DNA from: Zoogloeaceae bacterium
GTDB taxonomy: Bacteria; Pseudomonadota; Gammaproteobacteria; Burkholderiales; Rhodocyclaceae
Direction of reading: 5' to 3'
Assembly (NCBI GenBank): GCA_031274855.1
Contig: JAISPO010000142.1
Span: 1-6,177, forward strand
Length of the DNA stretch: 6,177 nucleotides
A model generated the notes under the pieces. It ran no database searches, was not told where the DNA came from, and worked only from the letters and a program-made list of their open reading frames with translations. Shown piece by piece: positions 1 to 5,464 of this stretch. The translations under genes were made by a program, and so were the position numbers. The stretch's first letter is position 1. Every line of letters begins with the position of its first letter.

Positions 1-192
1 GGCGCGGGCGCGGGGGTCGGCGAGGTTGAGGCGGTTCTCGTTAATGAGCATGGTCTGGTAGCGTATCCATTGCTGCCATGCTTCGTTGGAAACATGCTCG
101 AACAGTTTTTTGCCAAGCTCGCCGGGCATCGGCGGGAAATTCATGCCTTCGGCCTCGCAGCCAAGTTTGACGCAATTCACCATACGGGCCAT
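1..192 (-). CDS. yggX: YggX family Fe(2+)-trafficking / oxidative damage protection protein (C-terminal end missing)
   Basis: The first 64 codons of a small cytosolic protein are visible, and the rest lies beyond the left edge. The family is about 90 residues long and is linked to iron handling and protection of Fe-S clusters from oxidative damage. The match to E. coli YggX is seen in Cys7 near the N-terminus, the EAEG segment at residues 13-16, PGELGKKLFE at 24-33, the EAWQQW block at 38-43, and QTMLINENRLN at 46-56. The ATG at 192-190 is preceded by GGAGAG with suitable spacing. The gene starts 46 bp after the argA stop with no terminator between, so it is probably cotranscribed with argA. 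Its product has no direct role in arginine synthesis, so the pairing is positional. The family is certain on motifs; the biochemical role is only as firm as it is for the family. Confidence 0.93.
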   Translation of the reverse strand, partial: MARMVNCVKLGCEAEGMNFPPMPGELGKKLFEHVSNEAWQQWIRYQTMLINENRLNLADPRARA

Positions 193-238
193 GTTGCTCT
201 CCAAAGTTGTAATGCTTGAATTCTAGCGCCGGACGGCT

Positions 239-1603
239 TTACAGCGTCTTGACCAGCACCTTGGAACGCCGCTGCAAGTTGTACAGCTCGCGCTTGCCGG
301 AAGGCAGGGCGCTAACGTCCGTCTCGACGAAACCGCGCTCGATGAACCAGTGCGCCGTGCGCGTGGTCAGCACGAAGAGTTTTTTCAGCTTGAGCTTGGC
401 GGCCCGTTCCTCGATATGAATGCGCAACTGGTCGCCGTAACCGGCGCGTCGGAATTCGGGCATGACGGCCAGACAGGCCAGTTCCGCGGACTTGGCCTCG
501 CCCTTGCCGACGTTGAGTTGATAAACCGCCGCGCAGCCGACGATGATGCCGTCCAGATCGAGCACCGAGAAGCGGTCGATTTCCATTTCCAGCCGCTCAC
601 GGCTGCGCCGCACGAGCGTACCGTCTTCTTCAAGCGGCGCGATCAAGGCCAGTATGCCGCCGACATCTTCGTGCGTGGCATGGCGCAGGGCGGCCAGAGG
701 CGCGCGGGTCAGCACGGTGCCGATGCCTTCGCGGGTAAAGAATTCCATCAGCATCGCGCCATCCGCACGATAGTCGAGGAAATGCACGCGGCCAACATCT
801 TTCCGGCAGGCGCGCAGCGCCCCGGGCAGGGCGCGGGCGACATCGGCGGCCTGCGGTACTTTCTTGTCGATCAGCCACTGGCCTTCGTCGGCAGTCAGCG
901 CGTCGATCAAGTGACGTTTCTTGTCCACAAGGCCGGGCGCGGCGCAAAGGTAAATCAGCTTGTCGGCCTTGACGGAAACCGCCACGGCCTCGGCCACCTC
1001 TTCCCAGGTGAGGTTGAAGATTTCGCCAGTCGGCGAAGCGCCAATCGGGGTAATCAGCACAACATTTTCCTGTGCCAAATCGCCTTCGATTTCCTCGGCA
1101 ATCACCTTGCGCACCGCGCCCGCGTATTGGAAATCGACGCCGTCCATGACGCCGACCGGCCGCGCGGTGATGTAATTGCCGCCCGTGACGCGCAGGAATC
1201 CGCCGGCCAGCGGCGTATTCGGCAGGCCCTGCGAGAGCATCGCCTCAATCTCGATGCGGGCAACGCCCACGGCCCGCTTGACGCATTCCAGCGCCTCGGC
1301 GTCGGTGACGCGCAGGCCATTGTGGAAACGCGGCTTCAGGCCGCGCGCCTCCATCTCGGCGTCGATCTGTGGCCGCGCGCCATGCACCAGCACGAGCCGG
1401 ATGCCCATAGCGTCCAGCAGGGCAATATCGTGAATCAGCGCCTGCGCCGTCTCGCTTTGCAGCACCTCGCCGCTGAAGGCGATGACGAAGGTTTTGCCGC
1501 GGAAGGCATTGATATAGGGCGCAGCCTGACGCACCCAGGCAACGAGCCGGGTATCGGTGACAGGCGCAACGGTCTTGACGGCGGCTTTCTGCGACTCGGA
1601 CAT
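239..1603 (-). CDS. argA: N-acetylglutamate synthase (amino-acid N-acetyltransferase)
   Basis: This cytosolic enzyme transfers acetyl from acetyl-CoA to glutamate, the first step of arginine synthesis, and is normally inhibited by arginine. From the start chosen here it has 454 residues; E. coli ArgA has 443. The N-terminal amino-acid-kinase-like domain covers about residues 20-295, with the VLVHGARPQID loop at 71-81 and PLAGGFLRVTGGNYITARPVG beginning at 131. The C-terminal GNAT domain covers about 303-450, with the acetyl-CoA loop RRAGYG at 385-390 and TTRTAHWFIERGF at 413-425, a typical ArgA signature. An in-frame ATG at 1645 would add 14 residues (MYHCRAQ...). I prefer the ATG at 1603 because the extension is unlike the family and would overlap the likely promoter. 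Neither start has a strong Shine-Dalgarno. The two-domain layout separates it from ArgB, which lacks GNAT, and from ArgJ. Confidence 0.95.
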   Translation of the reverse strand: MSESQKAAVKTVAPVTDTRLVAWVRQAAPYINAFRGKTFVIAFSGEVLQSETAQALIHDIALLDAMGIRLVLVHGARPQIDAEMEARGLKPRFHNGLRVTDAEALECVKRAVGVARIEIEAMLSQGLPNTPLAGGFLRVTGGNYITARPVGVMDGVDFQYAGAVRKVIAEEIEGDLAQENVVLITPIGASPTGEIFNLTWEEVAEAVAVSVKADKLIYLCAAPGLVDKKRHLIDALTADEGQWLIDKKVPQAADVARALPGALRACRKDVGRVHFLDYRADGAMLMEFFTREGIGTVLTRAPLAALRHATHEDVGGILALIAPLEEDGTLVRRSRERLEMEIDRFSVLDLDGIIVGCAAVYQLNVGKGEAKSAELACLAVMPEFRRAGYGDQLRIHIEERAAKLKLKKLFVLTTRTAHWFIERGFVETDVSALPSGKRELYNLQRRSKVLVKTL

Positions 1604-1705
1604 GATCAGGGCGTTGTCAGTGGATTGAGCGCGACAATGATACATGGCGGCGGCATTACAATGAAGCCCGTTTGCATTTGAACCGGCGGAAGGGGAGCTA
1701 TAGAC
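1604..1705. promoter_or_regulatory. Divergent argA / modA promoter region
   Basis: This 102-bp gap is the only non-coding DNA between argA and modABC, so it should carry both promoters. For argA (minus strand) two sigma70-like pairs can be read: TTCAAA (1682-1677) with a 16-bp spacer and TGTAAT (1660-1655), and TTCATT (1665-1660) with a 17-bp spacer and TATCAT (1642-1637). For modA (plus strand) a TACAAT hexamer lies at 1657-1662 without a good -35, and a weaker pair is TTGTCA (1614-1619) with TGATAC (1638-1643). The short inverted repeat CATT-AC-AATG (1654-1663) sits where the hexamers overlap. No clear ModE-type operator (paired TATA-rich half sites) is visible. The function is inferred from position; the exact boxes are guesses by eye. 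Confidence 0.5.
1691..1697 (+). promoter_or_regulatory. Ribosome binding site of modA
   Basis: AGGGGAG ends 8 nt before the ATG at 1706. It fixes this start and favours the modA frame over an overlapping open frame that begins at 1672. Confidence 0.75.
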
Positions 1706-2467
1706 ATGAAAGGAAGGGCTGGATTCGCCTTGGCCTTGATCGCCGCCCTGCTATGCGCCGTGGCCCGCGCGGACACGGTAACTGTCGCGGTTGCGGCCAA
1801 TTTCGCGGCGCCAGCCAAGGCGCTTGCGGAAGTCCTGCGCAAAACAACAGGCCACACGGCCCAACTGAGTTTCGGCGCGACCGGCATGTTCACAACACAG
1901 ATCGGAAACGGCGCGCCGTTCGACGTGTTCATGGCCGCCGATGCCAAAAACCCCGCCAAGCTGGAAGCCGAAGGCTTCACTGTCCCCGGCTCGCGCCTGA
2001 CCTATGCCACCGGACGGCTGGCGCTGTGGTCAGCGCAAGCGGATTTTGTCGACGCGCAGGGCAAGGTACTCGGCAGCGGTCAGTTCAACAAACTCGCCAT
2101 CGCCAATCCCAAGTTCGCGCCCTATGGCGAGGCGGCCATGCAGACGCTGGGAAAACTCGGTCTGGCGGGGCGACTCACGCCCAGGCTGGTGATGGGCGAG
2201 AGCATTGGACAAACCTATCAGTTCGTTGTCAGCGGCAATGCGCAACTGGGCTTCGTCGCGCTATCGCAGGTGATGGCGGACGGGGCGCTGAAAACCGGCT
2301 CGCTGTGGGTGGTGCCTCAAGACCTGCACGCGCCCATCGTGCAAGACGCGGTACTGCTGCGGCGCGGCGCGGACAATCCGGCCGCCCGCGCATGGATGGC
2401 GCTGCTGCAAGCGCCCGCCACGCGCGACTTGATCCGCGATTACGGCTACGCCGGAGCGGACCGCTAA
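1706..2467 (+). CDS. modA: Molybdate ABC transporter, periplasmic molybdate-binding protein
   Basis: This protein captures molybdate (and usually tungstate) in the periplasm and passes it to ModBC. It has 253 residues; E. coli ModA has 257. Residues 1-22 form a Sec signal peptide: basic start (K2, R4), hydrophobic core 6-19, and an ARA cleavage site before D23. There is no lipobox, so the mature protein should be soluble. Family blocks are VTVAVAANFAAPAKAL (25-40), LSFGATGMFTTQI (54-66), GAPFDVFMAADAKNP (69-83) and QTYQFVVSGNAQLGFVALSQV (169-189). Where E. coli ModA has AAASL and SFASSS, this protein has VAANF and SFGATG, with Tyr140 further on. That pattern resembles the ModA2-type pocket of Azotobacter vinelandii more than the E. 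coli one. It is the first gene of modABC. A tungstate- or sulfate-specific protein is less likely given the direct link to modB and modC. Confidence 0.95.
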   Translation: MKGRAGFALALIAALLCAVARADTVTVAVAANFAAPAKALAEVLRKTTGHTAQLSFGATGMFTTQIGNGAPFDVFMAADAKNPAKLEAEGFTVPGSRLTYATGRLALWSAQADFVDAQGKVLGSGQFNKLAIANPKFAPYGEAAMQTLGKLGLAGRLTPRLVMGESIGQTYQFVVSGNAQLGFVALSQVMADGALKTGSLWVVPQDLHAPIVQDAVLLRRGADNPAARAWMALLQAPATRDLIRDYGYAGADR

Positions 2468-2473
2468 ATCATC

Positions 2474-3166
2474 ATGGATGCCGCCAGCCTCGCCACCATC
2501 CGCCTGTCGATTGAACTGGCCGCCGCGACCACGGTTATCCTGCTCGCATTCGGTACGCCGCTGGCCTGGTGGCTGGCGCGTGGCTCAGCGCACGGGCTGG
2601 GGCGGCTACGCGCCCCCATGCGCGCGCTGGTCGCGCTGCCGCTGGTGCTGCCGCCATCGGTGCTGGGCTTTTATCTGCTTCTGGCGCTGGGGCCGAACGG
2701 GCCGATTGGGCGCGTCACGCAGGCGCTCGGCTGGGGCACGCTGGCGTTCACCTTCTGGGGGCTGCTGATCGGCTCGATTATTTATTCGCTGCCCTTCGTG
2801 GTGCAACCCATTGTTCAGGCTTTTGAGGCCATCGGCAACCGGCCTCTGGAAGTTGCCGCCACACTGCGCGCCGGTCCGCTGGACGCGTTCTGGCGCGTCG
2901 CGCTGCCGCTGGCGCGGCCCGGCCTGATGACCGGCGCGGTGATGGGCTTTGCCCACACGCTGGGCGAATTCGGCGTAGTGCTGATGATAGGCGGCAACAT
3001 CCCCGGCCAAACGCGCGTGCTCTCGGTGCAAATTTACGACCATGTGGAGGCGCTCGAATACGGCGCGGCGCATTGGCTGGCAGGCGGAATGCTGCTGTTC
3101 GCGCTGCTCGCGCTGCTGGCGGTACATGCCGTGCAGGCGCGCTGGCACAGGAAGGCCACGGCGTGA
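2474..3166 (+). CDS. modB: Molybdate ABC transporter, permease subunit
   Basis: This is the inner-membrane channel subunit that forms the molybdate pathway, presumably as a dimer, and couples to ModC. It has 230 residues, the normal ModB length. Five hydrophobic stretches are visible at about 11-36, 50-72, 92-117, 148-173 and 196-219. The cytoplasmic EAA loop that docks on the ATPase lies at about 126-150 (EVAATLRAGP...ARPG), followed by GEFGVVLMIGGNIPGQTRVLSVQIYD at 164-189, a strong ModB signature. The start is 6 bp after the modA stop. The nearest purine-rich stretch (GGAGCGGA, 2453-2460) is 13 nt away, so translation probably depends on coupling to modA. Residues 218-230 are a basic cytoplasmic tail (H, R, K). 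CysT/CysW-type sulfate permeases are related, but they are longer and lack this context. Confidence 0.95.
   Translation: MDAASLATIRLSIELAAATTVILLAFGTPLAWWLARGSAHGLGRLRAPMRALVALPLVLPPSVLGFYLLLALGPNGPIGRVTQALGWGTLAFTFWGLLIGSIIYSLPFVVQPIVQAFEAIGNRPLEVAATLRAGPLDAFWRVALPLARPGLMTGAVMGFAHTLGEFGVVLMIGGNIPGQTRVLSVQIYDHVEALEYGAAHWLAGGMLLFALLALLAVHAVQARWHRKATA
3149..3155 (+). promoter_or_regulatory. Ribosome binding site of modC
   Basis: AGGAAGG ends 7 nt before the GTG at 3163 and lies inside the end of modB. It decides the modC start: the upstream in-frame ATG at 3073 would overlap modB by 94 bp and adds residues foreign to the family. Confidence 0.75.
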
Positions 3167-4260
3167 CGGCAAATACCGAACTCGCCATTCGCGCCGTCGT
3201 GCGGCAGGACGACGCTTTCGCGCTGGATGTCGATCTGCGCCTGCCCGCGCATGGCGTGACCGCCATTCTCGGGCCTTCGGGCAGCGGCAAAACCACGCTG
3301 TTACGCGCCGTCGCCGGTCTTTCGCGCCCGTCGCCGGGCCGTGTGGCGCTCGGCGATGCCGTATGGCAGGACGAAACGGTCTGGCTGCCCACGCACCGGC
3401 GGCCCATCGGCTTCGTGTTTCAGGAAGCGAGCCTGTTCGATCATTTGACCGTCGCCGGTAATTTAGACTTCGGCCATCGCCGCGTGCCACCCGCAAGACG
3501 CCGCGTGGCGCTCGATCAAGTCATCGATCTGCTGGGCATAGGCCCGCTGCTCGATCGCCGTCCGGCGCGGCTTTCCGGCGGCGAGCGTCAGCGTGTCGCC
3601 ATCGCGCGGGCGCTGGCGGCCTCGCCCGCGCTCCTGCTAATGGACGAACCGCTGGCGGCGCTCGACGCCGCCCGCAAAGCCGAACTGCTGCCGTACTTCG
3701 AGCGGCTGGCACATGATTTCAACATCCCCATGCTTTACGTCACCCACGCGATAGACGAAGCCGCGTACCTGTCGCAGCATCTGCTGCTGTTGGAGCAAGG
3801 CCGTTGCGCCGCCTTTGGCCCCACGGCGCAAATTCTGGCGCGGCTCGATATCGCGCAAGGGCAAGGCGACGGCGCAGGCGCGCTCCTCGACGGCATTGTG
3901 GAAAGCACAGACGCGGCTTACGGATTAATGAGCGTGCGCTTCGGCAACGATCACACCGGTCACATCCGCTGCCTGCAAACCACCCCGCCACGCGCCGCCG
4001 GATCGCCGGTGCGGCTGCGCATTCTGGCGCGTGATGTCAGCATCGCCCTCGCCCCCGCGCAAGACACCAGCATCCTCAACATCGTCCCCGCCACCGTGCG
4101 GGAAATCGCGGACACCGGCACCGCGCAAGTCCTGCTGCGCCTGAACACCCACGGCATGCCGCTTTTGGCCCGCATCACCCGAAAATCCGCCGACACTCTC
4201 GCCCTCGTCCCGGGCATGCCCGTCTACGCGCAGATCAAGGGCATCGCGGTACTCGATTAG
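3163..4260 (+). CDS. modC: Molybdate ABC transporter, ATP-binding protein with C-terminal Mop/TOBE domain
   Basis: This cytoplasmic ATPase drives molybdate import through ModB. From the GTG start it has 365 residues; E. coli ModC has 352. All nucleotide-binding motifs are intact: Walker A GPSGSGKT (37-44), Q-loop Q87 in FVFQEASLF, signature LSGGERQR (137-144), Walker B LLLMDEP (157-163) and switch His195 in YVTHAIDEA. The THRRPIGFVFQEASLFDHLTV segment (77-97) is typical of ModC. After the ATPase domain (to about 235) a regulatory part follows, with one Mop/TOBE domain at about 296-363 (SILNIVPATVREI ... YAQIKGIAVLD). In the family this domain binds oxyanion and can sense internal molybdate. 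The start overlaps the modB stop as GTGA, which implies translational coupling. The gene is complete and followed by a strong terminator. Confidence 0.96.
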   Translation: MTANTELAIRAVVRQDDAFALDVDLRLPAHGVTAILGPSGSGKTTLLRAVAGLSRPSPGRVALGDAVWQDETVWLPTHRRPIGFVFQEASLFDHLTVAGNLDFGHRRVPPARRRVALDQVIDLLGIGPLLDRRPARLSGGERQRVAIARALAASPALLLMDEPLAALDAARKAELLPYFERLAHDFNIPMLYVTHAIDEAAYLSQHLLLLEQGRCAAFGPTAQILARLDIAQGQGDGAGALLDGIVESTDAAYGLMSVRFGNDHTGHIRCLQTTPPRAAGSPVRLRILARDVSIALAPAQDTSILNIVPATVREIADTGTAQVLLRLNTHGMPLLARITRKSADTLALVPGMPVYAQIKGIAVLD

Positions 4261-4272
4261 ATTTCCCCAATA

Positions 4273-4303
4273 AAAAACCCCACGGTGTTGCCGTGGGGTT
4301 TTT
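4273..4303. terminator. Bidirectional Rho-independent terminator between modC and the DUF805 gene
   Basis: CCCCACGG (4278-4285) pairs perfectly with CCGTGGGG (4291-4298) around a 5-nt loop, TGTTG. The flanking A5 (4273-4277) and T5 (4299-4303) extend the stem to 13 bp and supply a U tract on either strand. It begins 12 nt after the modC stop and ends 13 nt from the stop of the converging DUF805 gene, so it can serve both. Confidence 0.93.
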
Positions 4304-4316
4304 GTTAGTTTGATTT

Positions 4317-4616
4317 CTATTTCGATGGCTGCACAAAGAAATATATCAATATCAGGCCGACAATCGGAATCAACGCAAGCAAGATAAGCCAGCCGCTCTT
4401 GCCTATATCCTGCAAGCGCCGCACGCCAACCGCCAGCGAAGGCACGAGAAGCGCCAAAGCAACAATAAAGGACACTACGCTGGATACGAAACCGAGAACA
4501 AAAATCAAAAGGAACTGAAACAGGGCAAACCACCAAAACTCAGGCCGGCTTGCCCGCCCCGAAAAGTCAGCATACTTTTTGGTCAGACAGACTAGAACAG
4601 CTTCTTGGAACCCCAT
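4317..4616 (-). CDS. DUF805 family small inner-membrane protein
   Basis: This 99-residue protein is of unknown function and belongs to the YhaH/YhaI (DUF805) type. Family marks are YADFSGRASRPEFWWF (15-30) and the conserved VGVRRLQDIGKSGW segment (63-76). Hydrophobic stretches lie at about 28-64, long enough for two membrane segments, and at 77-94, ending in a short VQPSK tail. It is somewhat shorter than the 110-130 residues common in the family, mainly from a tight loop between the first segments. The start is well supported: AAGGAGAG (4628-4621) stands 4 nt before the ATG. The coding strand is visibly less GC-rich than its neighbours (about 43% GC in the 60 bases from 4321, counted by eye), so it may be a more recent arrival. 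It lies 86 bp downstream of rsmE on the same strand and converges on modC. Nothing here indicates its role. Confidence 0.88.
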   Translation of the reverse strand: MGFQEAVLVCLTKKYADFSGRASRPEFWWFALFQFLLIFVLGFVSSVVSFIVALALLVPSLAVGVRRLQDIGKSGWLILLALIPIVGLILIYFFVQPSK

Positions 4617-4658
4617 GAGTCTCTCCTTTCGTAGTTGAAATTCGTAAAACGCCAGTGA

Positions 4659-4687
4659 AGGCTAGTCTTAGTAGAAACGTTCGTCAA
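4659..4687 (-). promoter_or_regulatory. Possible sigma70 promoter for the DUF805 gene
   Basis: On the minus strand TTGACG (4687-4682) is followed by a 17-bp spacer and TAGCCT (4664-4659). The -35 is good, the -10 is weak. It lies in the 86-bp gap between rsmE and the DUF805 gene, where no terminator hairpin is visible, so readthrough from rsmE is the alternative. Confidence 0.35.
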
Positions 4688-4702
4688 GGGCTGCAAGCTA
4701 TA

Positions 4703-5431
4703 TTAGAAGTCCCCCCAGAGCGCCATCATCGCCGCCAGCGCTGCGGGGCCAGCGGTCTCGGTACGCAGTACGCGCGGGCCGAGGCTGACGGGGTGGAAGG
4801 CGGCGGATGCGGCGGCAGCGAGTTCGCTGTCTTCAAAACCGCCTTCGGGGCCGATCAGGAGGGTGATTGCGCTGGCCGGTTTGGGCAGACCGGCGAGACG
4901 GGTTTCGGCGCCGGGGGCGAGGATCAGGCGTGTGTTGTCATCAGCCGCTGCCGCGCCGAGGAATTGGGGCAGTTCAATGAGCGGGGTGATTTCGGGGACG
5001 AGATTGCGGCGGCATTGTTCGCAGGCGGCAATGGCAACTGCCTGCCAGTGCGCGACGCGCCGTTCCATGCGCTCTCCCGAAAGACGGATCACGGAGCGGC
5101 GGCAGGCAACGGGGACGATGCGCGTGACGCCGAGTTCAACGGCTTTCTGCACAATCCAGTCCATTTTGTCGGCGGCGGGTAAGCCTTGCGCCAGAGTGAT
5201 CGAAACCGGCGGCTGGCGATCATCGGCATTAAAGGATTCGATTGCCGCATTGACTGTCTTGCCGGCGTGGCGCAAGCGTCCTGTCCATTCGCCGCCGCGT
5301 CCGTCGAACAGGATGATCCGGTCGCCTTCGCCCAAGCGTAATACCTTGGCGGCGTGATGCGCCGCATCGGGCGGCAGGGCGATGTTGGCGCCGGGCGCGA
5401 GCGTGGCGGAACAAAAGAAGCGCGGCAGCAT
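4703..5431 (-). CDS. rsmE: 16S rRNA (uracil(1498)-N(3))-methyltransferase
   Basis: This SAM-dependent SPOUT-class enzyme methylates N3 of U1498 in 16S rRNA near the decoding centre. It has 242 residues, essentially the E. coli length (243). The N-terminal PUA-like RNA-binding part covers about 1-70 (HHAAKVLRLGEGD at 25-37). The knotted methyltransferase domain follows, with KMDWIVQKAVELGVTRIVPV (89-108), EQCRR (138-142), the SAM-loop signature IGPEGGF (193-199) and LGPRVLRTETA (217-227). In the EQC block Arg141 stands where Gly is usual (EQCGR/EQSGR), probably a tolerated change. The ATG at 5431 has only a modest purine-rich stretch upstream (AGGGAAAAA), but the MLPRFF start is typical of the family. 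It begins 33 bp after the LysR gene stop, so cotranscription with that regulator is possible. Confidence 0.95.
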   Translation of the reverse strand: MLPRFFCSATLAPGANIALPPDAAHHAAKVLRLGEGDRIILFDGRGGEWTGRLRHAGKTVNAAIESFNADDRQPPVSITLAQGLPAADKMDWIVQKAVELGVTRIVPVACRRSVIRLSGERMERRVAHWQAVAIAACEQCRRNLVPEITPLIELPQFLGAAAADDNTRLILAPGAETRLAGLPKPASAITLLIGPEGGFEDSELAAAASAAFHPVSLGPRVLRTETAGPAALAAMMALWGDF

Positions 5432-5464
5432 GATGTTTTTCCCTGATGGTTATCGAATGTTCAA

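Noticed and set aside
193..238. Possible independent promoter or terminator between argA and yggX
   Set aside because: The gap is 46 bp with only a 4-bp GCCG/CGGC inverted repeat and no T tract; nothing beyond the yggX ribosome binding site can be supported.
350..1681. A 443-codon open frame on the plus strand opposite argA
   Set aside because: It is antisense to a clear ArgA, rich in R, H, Q and G as expected for a shadow of GC-rich codon use, and has no recognisable domain or start signal.
1672..2514. A 280-codon open frame overlapping modA in another plus-strand frame
   Set aside because: Its translation is R/G/A-rich with no domain, and the ribosome binding site at 1691-1697 serves the modA ATG.
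3073..3162. Upstream ATG start for modC giving 395 residues
   Set aside because: It would overlap modB by 94 bp and add an R/A-rich stretch outside the family; the GTG at 3163 has AGGAAGG at good distance.
2606..3496. Long minus-strand open frames opposite modB and modC (also 2778-3407)
   Set aside because: They are antisense to intact ABC transporter genes, with arginine- and glutamine-rich translations typical of high-GC shadows.
4655..5357. Plus-strand open frames opposite rsmE (4655-5182 and 4863-5357)
   Set aside because: They are antisense to a complete RsmE and carry no recognisable motifs.
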